From: Pantoea wallisii
GTDB lineage: Bacteria > Pseudomonadota > Gammaproteobacteria > Enterobacterales > Enterobacteriaceae
Length of the DNA: 64,000 nt
NCBI RefSeq assembly: GCF_002095485.1
Contig: NZ_MLFS01000010.1
Location: forward strand, 29,072 to 93,071
Direction of reading: 5' to 3'
In this document: positions 1 to 8,265 of the stretch, piece after piece
Layout of the letters: each line of letters begins with the position of its first letter
How positions within the stretch are numbered: position 1 is the stretch's first letter
Made by a program: the position numbers and the translations under genes
Notes under the pieces: model-generated
What the model saw: only the letters and a program-made list of their open reading frames with translations
Told to the model about the DNA's origin: nothing
Databases searched by the model: none

Positions 1-592
1 TGACAAACATGCCGCGCCAGCCCATTACCAGCATCATGGCGGCGAGAATCGGCGGGGCAATCGACAGGCCAATCATCGAGGCGGCGTTAAACATGCCCAT
101 CGGCATACCGCGATCTTTGATATTGAACCAGTCATTGATCACTTTAACGCCGCAGGGGTTCATCGGTGCTTCACCGATCCCCAGGCCAATACGCACCAGC
201 ACAAACTGGGTAAAGTTATGCACCAGGCCGGCTGCCGCCTGGAACAGCGACCAGAAAAACATCCCGATCGCCAGCATAATGCGCGGGCCTTTGCGGTCCA
301 GCAGCGCTCCGCACGGCAGCTGCGCTAATCCGTACGCCAGCGAGAAGGCTGAAAGCAGCACGCCGATCTCCGTCGCGGAGAGTCCCAGCTCTTCGCGAAT
401 GGTCATGTTCGCCACCGAGAGCGAACTGCGGTCAAGGTAGTTAATGATGGCGGCAAACAGCAGCAGCAGCATAGCCGTAATCTGGATCTTGCGGATGCGC
501 GGTGAACGCACCACATCACCGCGTGCCGGAACGAACTCCTGCCCTTGGTGTTCGGGCGCGTTCTGGCGACCACGCGTCGATGTATTTTCCAT
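1..592 (-). CDS. lgoT: LgoT-like L-galactonate MFS transporter, N-terminal part
   Basis: The first 197 residues are visible; the gene runs off the left edge of the window. The ATG at 592 has a GGGAGG ribosome site just upstream. After a polar N-terminus of about 35 residues come the first membrane segments with the anion:cation symporter signature NYLDRSSLSVAN, then LLDRKGPR between helices 2 and 3 and GIGEAPMNPCG in helix 4. It closely recalls E. coli YjjL/LgoT, which imports L-galactonate. It lies downstream of lgoR on the same strand and diverges from lgoD, which supports the assignment. The substrate is inferred from the family and the neighbours. Confidence 0.85.
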   Translation of the reverse strand, partial: MENTSTRGRQNAPEHQGQEFVPARGDVVRSPRIRKIQITAMLLLLFAAIINYLDRSSLSVANMTIREELGLSATEIGVLLSAFSLAYGLAQLPCGALLDRKGPRIMLAIGMFFWSLFQAAAGLVHNFTQFVLVRIGLGIGEAPMNPCGVKVINDWFNIKDRGMPMGMFNAASMIGLSIAPPILAAMMLVMGWRGMFV

Positions 593-743
593 TGCAACCT
601 CCCGGGTGGGGTACTTATCGTTATCAGTCGTTGGCTCCTGCGGCAGCAAAGCGGTACTGCCGCAATGGATTGTTTCCGAGACTAGAAGTAAACCGGCGGA
701 GATGTTGCAAACATGTTTCTGATTCGTGCGGGCGCTTATGCTT

Positions 744-767
744 TGTGGTTTTTAATCGGTTTTTAAT
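744..767 (+). promoter_or_regulatory. Candidate LgoR operator upstream of lgoT
   Basis: Two direct copies of GGTTTTTAAT lie at 747-756 and 758-767, 11 bp apart, about 150 bp upstream of the lgoT start and overlapping the last codon and stop of lgoR. The 13-mer TGTGGTTTTTAAT (744-756) recurs exactly on the other strand at 1688-1700, next to the lgoR start. Two exact copies in the two control regions of one small regulon suggest a binding site for the local GntR-type regulator. That function is inferred. Confidence 0.4.
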
Positions 768-1665
768 TGTACTGCCGAAGAGAACGGATCATCGATGTTT
801 TGGCCGTGGCAAGGTGCGCGTGCAGTGCGCATAGCGCATCCACATCCTGACGGCTGATCAGCGCAGTCAGTATCGCCATGTGCTCCTCAAGCGCGACAAT
901 ATTCCGCTGCTTGAGATCGCTCTCATCCCATTGATAGTGTGAGTGGAAAATCACAGAGATAATCTCCAGCGACTGGTTGAAAAAGGGGTTGTTGGCGGCT
1001 GAGAGAATCAGGGTATGCATCTCCTTATCCAGCGCCGCAAACTGCCGGTAGTTGCTGGCGATGGTGTCACGCAGGGTACGATGGCGATCCAGCAGATCGC
1101 GCGCCTGCATCCAGCGCTCATCATCCGCAGCGAGGTTCAGGAAGCGTGTTAACGCGTGGGTCTCCAGCATTTCGCGCAGCTCAAACAGCTTCGCGGCGTA
1201 ATCCTGATCGAACTTTTTCATGCGCCACTGGCCACGCTTAACCGGCTCAAGCAGGTTATAGCGCATAAAGCGCAGCAGAAATTCACGTACGACAACCGGG
1301 CTGACTTTAACCCGCTGCGCCAGCTGCAGTTCGGTGAAGCTGTCGCCCGGTACCAGCTGGCGTTGGTTAATCAGATTAAAAAATGCCTGCTCAAACTGCA
1401 GCGCCTGCTGATCAATCGGCAGCGTCAGGTCGCTGAATCCATCCTCTTCGTCCGGAGCGCGCACGATCACCCACGTCTCTTCGACCTTCTCCAGCACACC
1501 GCGCAGATGCAGGTGGTGCAGGGTATGGCGCACCGTAGTCCGGCTGATATTGAACATCTCTGCCAGCGCCGCCTGCGGCGGTAACGGCGAGCGAATATGG
1601 CCGCGGGCGATAGCCTCCAGCATCTGGTTAATGACGTTCTGGCGCAAATTCTGACTTCGGCTCAT
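763..1665 (-). CDS. lgoR: LgoR-like GntR-family transcriptional regulator
   Basis: A 300-residue regulator expected to control L-galactonate use. The start at 1665 (MSRSQNLRQNVINQ) is chosen over an upstream in-frame codon because GGAG lies six bases before it and the N-terminus then matches E. coli YjjM/LgoR. Residues about 5-70 form a GntR winged helix (PLPPQAALAEMFNISRTTVR). A second winged-helix-like stretch follows at about 92-155 (FTELQLAQRVKVSPVVVREF). The C-terminal half is an all-helical FCD-type effector domain with the usual scattered Asp/His positions (LDKEMH, EEHMAI, LHAHL). It lies between lgoT and the divergent lgoD. The effector is probably L-galactonate or a derivative, by family analogy. 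Confidence 0.85.
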   Translation of the reverse strand: MSRSQNLRQNVINQMLEAIARGHIRSPLPPQAALAEMFNISRTTVRHTLHHLHLRGVLEKVEETWVIVRAPDEEDGFSDLTLPIDQQALQFEQAFFNLINQRQLVPGDSFTELQLAQRVKVSPVVVREFLLRFMRYNLLEPVKRGQWRMKKFDQDYAAKLFELREMLETHALTRFLNLAADDERWMQARDLLDRHRTLRDTIASNYRQFAALDKEMHTLILSAANNPFFNQSLEIISVIFHSHYQWDESDLKQRNIVALEEHMAILTALISRQDVDALCALHAHLATAKTSMIRSLRQYN

Positions 1666-1675
1666 CCGCTTCTCC

Positions 1676-1700
1676 GGTTTTTTATGCATTAAAAACCACA
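1676..1700. promoter_or_regulatory. Candidate LgoR operator between lgoR and lgoD
   Basis: An imperfect palindrome at 1676-1697 (arms GGTTTTT and AAAAACC around ATGCAT) sits directly upstream of the lgoR ribosome site and about 100 bp from lgoD. Its outer half, read on the minus strand at 1700-1688, is the same TGTGGTTTTTAAT found upstream of lgoT. GntR-family proteins bind short inverted repeats, so autoregulation together with control of lgoD is plausible. Confidence 0.4.
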
Positions 1701-1801
1701 CAAAGCCCAAAAAAATCGTCCTGCTTCACATTTCCCACCGCGCATTAAACGGCAGCGCCTGATTTTCGCCATAACTGCGACATCAGCACAGGAGAGCAGC
1801 A

Positions 1802-2830
1802 ATGACAAACATGAGAACCCTGGTGGTCACCGAGCCGCGCCATATGGTGTGGCAGCAGCGCGTAAAACCGACACCCGGTGCGCACGACGTTTTAATCAAA
1901 CCGCTTACCGCCGGCATCTGCGGCACGGATATTCACGCCTGGGCCGGGAATCAGCCGTTCTTCTCCTATCCACGCGTGCTGGGCCATGAGCTGTGTGGAG
2001 AAGTGGTGACGCTGGGCGCTGAAGCACAAGGGTTCCGGGTAGGACAGCGTGTGGCGCTGATCCCGTATGTCGCCTGCCAGCGCTGCGATGCGTGCCTGAG
2101 CGGGAAAACCAACTGCTGTGAGAACATTTCAGTGATCGGTGTGCACGAAGATGGGGGATTCTGTGAATTCCTCTGCGTGCCGGAGAGCAACCTGCTGGCA
2201 GTAGATGATGTGGCGCCGGAAGCGGCGGCGCTGATTGAGCCTTTTGCCATTAGCGCCCATGCGGTGCGGCGTGCTGCCGTCATCGCCGATGAGCAGGTGC
2301 TGGTGGTGGGTGCCGGTCCGATTGGCCTCGGCGTGGCCGCCATCGCCGCGGCAGCGGGCGCACAGGTGGTGGTCGCCGATACCAGCGCGCAGCGCCGCGA
2401 GCATGTGACGCAGCAGCTCCGGCTGGCCACCGTCGATCCTCTGGCGCACGATTTTGACGCGGCGTTGCGCGCAGAGTTTGGCGGACGCCTGGCGGCAAAA
2501 GTGATTGATGCCACGGGCAATCCGGCGGCGATGAACGGCGCGGTAAAACTGATTCGCCATGGCGGCACCATTGTGTTTGTCGGCCTGCATAAAGGCGACC
2601 TGGTGATTCCGGATACCGAGTTCCATAAGAAAGAGACGACCCTGATGGGGAGCCGCAACGCCACGCGCGAAGATTTTGATAAAGTGCGCGAACTGATGGC
2701 GAACGGCCAGCTGCGTGCCGACATGATGCTGAATCGTCACTATGATTTCTCCGGGCTGGCCGACTGTTTTGAGACGGAAGTGATTAACAATCGCGCGCTG
2801 ATTAAGGGCGTGATTCATTTCACGCGGTAG
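1802..2830 (+). CDS. lgoD: LgoD-like L-galactonate 5-dehydrogenase (zinc MDR family)
   Basis: A 342-residue zinc-dependent medium-chain dehydrogenase. E. coli LgoD (YjjN) oxidises L-galactonate to D-tagaturonate with NAD, feeding the hexuronate pathway. Catalytic zinc ligands are visible at Cys40 (GICGTD) and His62-Glu63 (VLGHELCGE). A structural zinc site of four cysteines lies at about 92, 95, 98 and 106. The Rossmann motif VVGAGPIGLG is near residue 167. The run GNQPFFSYPRVLGHE is nearly that of YjjN. An AGGAG site precedes the ATG. The gene diverges from lgoR and belongs to the same small regulon. The length matches the family and nothing is missing. Confidence 0.9.
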   Translation: MTNMRTLVVTEPRHMVWQQRVKPTPGAHDVLIKPLTAGICGTDIHAWAGNQPFFSYPRVLGHELCGEVVTLGAEAQGFRVGQRVALIPYVACQRCDACLSGKTNCCENISVIGVHEDGGFCEFLCVPESNLLAVDDVAPEAAALIEPFAISAHAVRRAAVIADEQVLVVGAGPIGLGVAAIAAAAGAQVVVADTSAQRREHVTQQLRLATVDPLAHDFDAALRAEFGGRLAAKVIDATGNPAAMNGAVKLIRHGGTIVFVGLHKGDLVIPDTEFHKKETTLMGSRNATREDFDKVRELMANGQLRADMMLNRHYDFSGLADCFETEVINNRALIKGVIHFTR

Positions 2831-3008
2831 CGGCGCACAGGCATTCAGAGCGGGCCCGGACACTGAACACGGTCAGAAGGCATGGATGCCGTTGTGGCTG
2901 AAAACCCTCTCTCTTCAGGCTCTTGTCATGGCCAGCCCACGGCTCACACCTTGTCACCTTTACCCATATTGTCTCCTTTCTGCTGCCAGCGTATTATCGT
3001 GCGCCTGA

Positions 3009-3072
3009 GGTGATGGCGTGCCACCTTACCCAACCGCCGTTCTGGTAACCAGACGGCTGATGACGCCTGACA
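3009..3072 (+). ncRNA. Fluoride riboswitch (crcB motif)
   Basis: The aptamer signature is visible: GGTGATGGCGTGCCACC at 3009-3025, then ACCGCCGTTCTGG with its pairing partner CCAGACGGCT, ending in CTGATGACGCCTGA. The GGnGATGG opening and the CTGATGAYGCCT end are the conserved parts of the fluoride aptamer. It lies about 90 bp upstream of crcB, the usual gene under this switch. For the expression platform, CTCCTG at 3117-3122 is an exact complement of the crcB Shine-Dalgarno CAGGAG at 3148-3153, while GGAGA at 3092-3096 can pair with the overlapping TCTCC. A translational switch is therefore likely; I see no U-tract terminator. Confidence 0.88.
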
Positions 3073-3162
3073 ACACACGTATCCTTGCGCGGGAGACGGC
3101 GGTGTGTCAGGTGACTCTCCTGCCGCGGCCCTGCGCGTATCCCATTTCAGGAGCTTCATAAG

Positions 3163-3540
3163 ATGTTGAAATCGCTGTTTGCGGTGATGATCGGTGGCGC
3201 GGCGGGCTGTACGTTACGCTGGCTTATCTCGTTACGTTTCAATGCTTTTTTTCCGAATTTGCCGCCGGGCACGCTAATCGTAAACCTTGTCGGTGGCTTT
3301 ATCATCGGTGCGGCGATGGCGTTCTTTGTGCGCAACCCGCATATCGATCCCGCCTGGAAATTGTTAATCGTCACCGGCCTGTGTGGCGGGCTCACCACGT
3401 TCTCTACCTTCTCGGCGGAAATTGTCACCTTGCTACAATCAGGGAAGTATCTCTGGGCGATGACCAGCGTCATGGTGCATGTGATCGGCTCACTGCTGAT
3501 GACCTTCGCCGGTTTTGCCGCGGTGACCCTGCTGGGCTAA
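3163..3540 (+). CDS. crcB: CrcB/FluC fluoride channel
   Basis: A 125-residue inner-membrane protein with four hydrophobic segments, the standard length for Fluc channels, which work as antiparallel dimers that export fluoride. Family marks are the GG..G...R motif near residues 11-19, Asn41 in GTLIVNLVGG, and GGLTTFSTFS at 75-84, which carries the phenylalanines lining the pore. The ATG is preceded by AGGAG. The upstream fluoride riboswitch fixes the function, giving a self-contained fluoride-resistance unit. E. coli CrcB has the same TTFSTFSAE core. Confidence 0.93.
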   Translation: MLKSLFAVMIGGAAGCTLRWLISLRFNAFFPNLPPGTLIVNLVGGFIIGAAMAFFVRNPHIDPAWKLLIVTGLCGGLTTFSTFSAEIVTLLQSGKYLWAMTSVMVHVIGSLLMTFAGFAAVTLLG

Positions 3541-3581
3541 TCGGCGCTTGAAATCCCCCTTAAGAGGTAGATACTGATCGA

Positions 3582-3607
3582 GGTTCTGTCCGCCCCAGGG
3601 CAGAACC
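3582..3607 (+). other. Hairpin between crcB and the TIM-barrel gene
   Basis: GGTTCTG at 3582-3588 pairs with CAGAACC at 3601-3607. It is not followed by a T-run, so a classical terminator is unlikely; it may stabilise or separate transcripts. Confidence 0.3.
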
Positions 3608-3640
3608 CTCACCGATTATCCGGACGATTAAGGAGCCTTT

Positions 3641-4438
3641 ATGCCGCAAAATCCCAAATTCCTTAACCTGGTGCTGTTGAGCGGTGAACCTGAGCACAAG
3701 CTGCGTGCCGCGCGCGCGGCGGGTTTCGGGCAGGTTGAGATATGGCGCGAAGACATTGATGCCAGCACGCCGCAGCTGGCGAACGCGTTGAACCTTGGCT
3801 TTACTAATGTGCAGGTACTGCGGGATTTCACCGGCGCACCGGGGGATGAACGGCTGCAAAAACGTGCCGAACTGCGCGAGTTTATCCGGCTGGCACAGAC
3901 AATTGGCTGCGACACTATTCAGGCTCCTGCTACCACCCGTGAAGATTGCATTCCTGAACGTATCGATGAAGATTTGCGCTGGCTGGCGTCAGAAGCAGCA
4001 CGCTACAACATGCGCATCATGTACGAGCCCATGGCGTGGTGCAGCGTTGATAACACCCTGCCGCTGGCGTGGCAGCGCCTGCAACGGCTGGATCAGCCCA
4101 ACATCGGGCTGGTGGTCGATCTGTTCCACATCTGTGCATTAGGCGGCGACGCTTCGCAGCTCGACGGCATCCCCGCCGATCGCATCTACGAAGTACAGCT
4201 GTGTGACATGGCCGACGTGCCGCCGCAGGGCAAAGAGGCGCTAAGCGAGTACGCGCGCCACCAGCGGCTGCTGCCGGGTGACGGCATTATCGATGTCGCG
4301 CGCTTTGTCGATAAGCTGAAGAGCGCGGGCTATTGTGGGCCGGTCGGCATTGAAGTCTTCAATGACGATCTTAAAGCGCAACCCGCTGACGTCGCCGCAC
4401 AGCGAGCCTGGCAGGCGCTGAACCGCTACTGGCCCTAA
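3641..4438 (+). CDS. Xylose-isomerase-like TIM-barrel protein (sugar isomerase/epimerase or dehydratase)
   Basis: A 265-residue AP-endonuclease-2/xylose-isomerase-like barrel. Expected metal-binding acids are visible in the order seen in the family: Glu in MYEPMAW, Asp and His in GLVVDLFHI, Glu/Gln in YEVQLCDM, and Glu in GIEVFNDD at the end. The segment HQRLLPGDGIIDVARF is common to hydroxypyruvate isomerase, IolE/IolI and bacterial 3-dehydroshikimate dehydratases; the arrangement YEPMAW / VVDLFHI looks closest to the last group. An AAGGAG site precedes the ATG. The stop overlaps by four bases the end of a convergent esterase gene. The exact substrate cannot be read from sequence. Confidence 0.75.
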   Translation: MPQNPKFLNLVLLSGEPEHKLRAARAAGFGQVEIWREDIDASTPQLANALNLGFTNVQVLRDFTGAPGDERLQKRAELREFIRLAQTIGCDTIQAPATTREDCIPERIDEDLRWLASEAARYNMRIMYEPMAWCSVDNTLPLAWQRLQRLDQPNIGLVVDLFHICALGGDASQLDGIPADRIYEVQLCDMADVPPQGKEALSEYARHQRLLPGDGIIDVARFVDKLKSAGYCGPVGIEVFNDDLKAQPADVAAQRAWQALNRYWP

Positions 4439-5039
4439 TCCTGCAAACACTGCGCGATATACGCCGCCGCCTGCATCGCGCCCTGCGCCGAGATGGTGTG
4501 GCCGGTGGCGGCTTCGTAATGCGCCTCAACATGCACGCCCGCGGCCTGCAAACGCTGCGCGGCAGATTCGCTCTCGCTAAACGGAATCACATCATCGGCT
4601 TTGCCGTGCACAATCAGGCTGAAGCGAACGGCTGCGGCGCCGGTATCCCGTCAAAGGAGAGGCGACCGGAGAAGGCTACTACGCCCGCCAGCGGATAGCG
4701 CCCGGAGGCCAGCGCGTCCAGCGCCATGATTGAGCCCTGGGAAAAACCAACCAGAATCACCTTATCCCATGCATCCGCCATACCGTGCTGTGCCATCAGC
4801 TGTTGTAGCGTCTGATCGAACGCCGCCCGCGCTGCCCGCACGCGTGCCGGACGATTTTCCGGCGTGATGCCGGTCAGACTAAACCACTGATACCCCATCG
4901 CATGTTCAAACGGAAAGGGCGCATCAGGCGCAGCAAAAGCCACATCCGGCAGCAGCGAGGCCCAGTGCTGTCCCAGCCCCGCCAAATCCGCGCCATTGCT
5001 GCCCACGCCATGTAAAAAGATCGCTAATGCTTTTGCCAC
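4435..5039 (-). pseudogene. Carboxylesterase/phospholipase-type hydrolase, frameshifted
   Basis: An alpha/beta hydrolase of the YpfH/carboxylesterase-2 type in two frames. The GTG start at 5039 has AAGGAG upstream. The first frame gives 141 residues with the oxyanion-side FLHGVGSNG and nucleophile GFSQG (Ser100), then stops at 4614. The neighbouring frame continues at once with VRFSLIVHGKADDVIP, which carries the acid residue, and GHTIS, which carries the catalytic His, ending at 4435. The span of 605 bases is not a multiple of three, consistent with a single-base indel near 4615-4635. The intact protein would be about 201 residues. It is either a pseudogene or a sequence error. Confidence 0.8.
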
Positions 5040-5248
5040 AGTCCAGCTCCTTATTAACCTTATGCGCCATAATCGGTAAGCGATGCCATCCCGCGCGCAT
5101 GGCGCAATCGCAAACCGCCAGCATACGCGGTGAAGGGCAATTGTGCACCGGCCGTAGTGCGCTTAGTCATTCAGTGCGCCGCACCTTTCGCCGCGCGGAA
5201 AAACCTGCTGAACTACAGATTCGCTTTTTCGCTGGCCGGGAGCCATGC

Positions 5249-6373
5249 ATGTCTTTACTTCATCTGCCTTCGCTGGCAGACATTTCTGCCGCCGAATGGG
5301 ATGCGCTGTTACCGGACGATCAGCCGTTTTTACGCCACGCGTTCCTGCTAACGCTGGAAGAGAGCGGCAGCGTGCGCGCCGAAAACGGCTGGCAGCCCGA
5401 CCATCTGCTGTGGCACGAAAACGGCGCGGTACGTGCCGCCTTGCCGGGCTATCGCAAACGCAACTCATGGGGTGAGTATGTCTTCGATCACGCGTGGGCC
5501 GATGCCTGCCAGCGCGCGGGGATTGCCTATTACCCTAAATGGCTCGGTGCCATTCCGTATAGTCCGGTAACCGGTGCGCGCCTGCTGGGCGATCGCGACG
5601 CCATCAGCCAGTTACTGACCGCGCTGCCGGACAATCTGTTACGGCACGGCCTGAGCGGGGCGCACATCAACTTCACCACGCCCGATGCCGGTGACCTGCT
5701 GGCGCAGCAGCCCGCGTGGCTGGCGCGCCTCGGCGTGCAGTATCACTGGCACAATAAAGGCTACCGGGATTTTCAGGACTTTCTCGACACGCTGATGTCG
5801 CGCAAGCGCAAACAGCTGCGTAAAGAGCGTGAGCAGGTTACGCACAGCGGATTTGATTTCACCTGGTATCGCGGCGATGCGTTACGCGAAGATCAGTGGG
5901 ATTTCGTCTACACCTGCTACGCCAACACCTATGCGGTGCGCGGCCAGCATCCCTACCTGACGCGCAGCTTCTTTAGCCTGCTGGCCGAACGCATGCCGCA
6001 GGCGATTCGCGTGGTGATTGCCACCGTCCAGGGTCAGCCAGCCGCGATGGCGTTTTATTTAAAAGACAGCACCACGCTCTACGGCCGTTACTGGGGCTGC
6101 CTGGCGGAGTTTGATCGTCTGCATTTTGAAACCTGTTTCTATCAGGGCATGGCGTTCGCCATTGCGGAGGGATTGCAGCGCTTTGATGCCGGTGCCCAGG
6201 GTGAGCACAAGCTGGTGCGTGGTTTTGAGCCGCAGCTAACGCAATCCTGGCACTATCTGTGCCATGAAGGATTACGCGCTGCGGTAGAGGATTTTCTCGT
6301 GCAGGAGCGGGCAGGAGTGCGCGCCTGGGCGCTGGAGGCGTGCGAATCCCTGCCATACCGGCGCGGCGATTAA
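5249..6373 (+). CDS. FemAB-like acyltransferase of the GNAT fold
   Basis: A 374-residue protein of the FemAB-like/DUF482 type, a double-GNAT fold family with poorly known substrates. An open frame extends upstream to 5027, but the ATG at 5249 (MSLLHLPSLADI) has GGGAG at a good distance and matches the usual N-terminus. Typical stretches are GEYVFDHAWADA near the first third, INFTTPD, the basic run MSRKRKQLRKERE in the middle, and GRYWGCLAEFDRLHFETCFYQG followed by EHKLVRGFEP near the end. No signal peptide or membrane segment is present. It ends four bases inside the convergent ABC transporter gene. It probably transfers an acyl group to an amine; the substrate is unknown. Confidence 0.75.
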   Translation: MSLLHLPSLADISAAEWDALLPDDQPFLRHAFLLTLEESGSVRAENGWQPDHLLWHENGAVRAALPGYRKRNSWGEYVFDHAWADACQRAGIAYYPKWLGAIPYSPVTGARLLGDRDAISQLLTALPDNLLRHGLSGAHINFTTPDAGDLLAQQPAWLARLGVQYHWHNKGYRDFQDFLDTLMSRKRKQLRKEREQVTHSGFDFTWYRGDALREDQWDFVYTCYANTYAVRGQHPYLTRSFFSLLAERMPQAIRVVIATVQGQPAAMAFYLKDSTTLYGRYWGCLAEFDRLHFETCFYQGMAFAIAEGLQRFDAGAQGEHKLVRGFEPQLTQSWHYLCHEGLRAAVEDFLVQERAGVRAWALEACESLPYRRGD

Positions 6374-8202
6374 TCTGCGCCGACAAAACCGCCGGTCTGA
6401 TGTTGCCACAGTCGCGCGTACAAGCCACCGTGCGCCAGCAGCTCGCGGTGGTTACCCATCTCAACGATTTCGCCTTTCTCCAGCACGACCAGGCGATCCA
6501 TCTTCGCGATGGTTGATAAGCGGTGGGCAATGGCGATTACCGTTTTCCCCTGCATCAGCGTCTCCAGACTCTCCTGAATTGCCGCTTCCACTTCGGAATC
6601 CAGCGCGGAGGTGGCCTCATCCATGATCAGGATCGGCGCATCCTTCAGCAGCACGCGGGCAATGGCAATACGCTGACGCTGGCCGCCGGAGAGCTTCACG
6701 CCGCGCTCACCCACGTGAGCACCCAGCCCGGTGCGGCCCTGGGGATCGGAGAGCAGCGGAATGAACTCGTCGGCGCGGGCGCGAATAATCGCCGCCTGCA
6801 GCTCGGCCTCGGTGGCATCCGGGCGACCATAGAGCAAGTTCTCACGAATCGAGCGGTGCAGCAGAGAGGTGTCCTGCGTGATCATGCCAATCTGGCTGCG
6901 CAGACTCTCCTGCGTGACCTCTGCGATGTTGTGATCGTCAATCACGATGCGCCCGCCGTTGATGTCATACAGCCGCAGCAGCAGGTTCACCAGCGTTGAT
7001 TTTCCTGCCCCAGACGGACCAATCAGACCGATCTTCTCGCCCGGTTTGATGTTCAGGTTCAGGCGATTAATCACCTGACGGCTGCCGCCGTAATCAAAGC
7101 GCACATCCTCAAACCGGATCTGACCACGCGTCACCTGCAGCTTCTGCGCTTTGGGCGCATCCTGCACGCTGAGCGGCTGCGCAATGGTGTTCAGGCCATC
7201 CTGCACCATACCAATATTTTCAAAGATGCCGTTCACCACCCACATGATCCAGCCGGACATGTTAACCAGGCGAATCACCAGCCCGGTGGCCAGCGCAATC
7301 GCGCCGACGCTGATCAGCGACTGGCTCCATAACCACAGCGCCAGGCCCGAGGTGCTGACAATCAGCAGGCCATTCAGCGTAGAGAGCGTGATGTCCATGG
7401 TGGTCACCATACGGCTGGCGTGCTGCGTTTTGTTGGTCTGCTCCTGAATCGCCTCGCGCGCGTAGCGCTTTTCCAGGTCGTTATGCGCAAACAGTTTGAT
7501 GGTGGCAATATTGGTGTAGCCATCAACGATGGTACCCATCAGTTTAGAGCGCGCTTCAGAAGAGACCACCGAACGCTGCTTAACGCGCGGCACAAAGAAG
7601 CGCAGCGACAGGCTATAGGCGACGATCCAGATAATCAGCGGAATCATCAGGCGCCAGTCCGCCTCCGCGAACAGCACCAGCGAGGTGACGGCGTAGATCA
7701 CCACGTGCCAGATAGCATCCACCAGCTGTACGGCAGAGTCACGCAGTGAGTTACCGGTCTGCATAATGCGCTGGGCGATGCGTCCGGCAAAATCATTCTG
7801 GAAGAAGTTCAGGCTCTGGCGCAGCACATAGTTGTGGTGCTGCCAGCGGATCATGCTGGTCATACTGGGGTTAATGCTTTGATGCACCAGCATATCATGT
7901 ACCGCGATCACCACCGGCCGCAGGATCAGCGCCACCGCGGCCATCCACAACAGAATTGACCAGTTTTCACGGAACAGCGTGGCGGGTGTGGAGTGATTGA
8001 CCAGGTCGATAATGCGGCTGAGATAGCTGAACAGCGCCACTTCGATCAGCGCCTGCGCCAGCCCGACCACCAGCAGCGCGAGGAAGCTTGGCCACACCTG
8101 GCGCAGGTAGTAGAGGTAAAACGGCCACACGCGCGTGGGCGGCGAGTCGGTGGGGGCATCCTGGAAAATATTGATAAAACGTTCAAAACGACGATACAAC
8201 AT
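6370..8202 (-). CDS. ABC exporter, fused membrane and ATPase domains
   Basis: A 610-residue half-transporter of the MsbA/MdlB architecture. Residues about 30-340 hold six membrane helices with the N-terminal elbow helix; the ATPase follows from about 360. Walker A GPSGAGKS is at 395-402, LSGGQ at 504-508, Walker B ILIMDE at 524-529 and the switch His at 560, so the ATPase looks intact. It should act as a homodimer in the inner membrane exporting a lipid, drug or peptide, which the sequence does not reveal. It diverges from the acetyltransferase gene and converges with the FemAB-like gene, so it is transcribed alone. Confidence 0.85.
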   Translation of the reverse strand: MLYRRFERFINIFQDAPTDSPPTRVWPFYLYYLRQVWPSFLALLVVGLAQALIEVALFSYLSRIIDLVNHSTPATLFRENWSILLWMAAVALILRPVVIAVHDMLVHQSINPSMTSMIRWQHHNYVLRQSLNFFQNDFAGRIAQRIMQTGNSLRDSAVQLVDAIWHVVIYAVTSLVLFAEADWRLMIPLIIWIVAYSLSLRFFVPRVKQRSVVSSEARSKLMGTIVDGYTNIATIKLFAHNDLEKRYAREAIQEQTNKTQHASRMVTTMDITLSTLNGLLIVSTSGLALWLWSQSLISVGAIALATGLVIRLVNMSGWIMWVVNGIFENIGMVQDGLNTIAQPLSVQDAPKAQKLQVTRGQIRFEDVRFDYGGSRQVINRLNLNIKPGEKIGLIGPSGAGKSTLVNLLLRLYDINGGRIVIDDHNIAEVTQESLRSQIGMITQDTSLLHRSIRENLLYGRPDATEAELQAAIIRARADEFIPLLSDPQGRTGLGAHVGERGVKLSGGQRQRIAIARVLLKDAPILIMDEATSALDSEVEAAIQESLETLMQGKTVIAIAHRLSTIAKMDRLVVLEKGEIVEMGNHRELLAHGGLYARLWQHQTGGFVGAD

Positions 8203-8265
8203 AGGGGCACTCTTTCCGATCGGTGAGAGTTAACAGCTTAGTGCAACTGAACAGGGAATACCGAC

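Noticed and set aside
9..440. 143-residue plus-strand open frame at the left edge
   Set aside because: It is the antisense shadow of the LgoT-like transporter, whose minus-strand frame has clear MFS motifs.
2944..3159. Small minus-strand frame upstream of crcB
   Set aside because: It lies over the fluoride riboswitch and has no protein-like features.
3582..3607. Hairpin taken as a terminator for crcB
   Set aside because: No T-run follows on the plus strand, so I list it only as a stem-loop.
5027..5248. N-terminal extension of the FemAB-like gene
   Set aside because: The extension has no ribosome site of note and overlaps the upstream region of the divergent esterase; the ATG at 5249 has GGGAG and fits the family.
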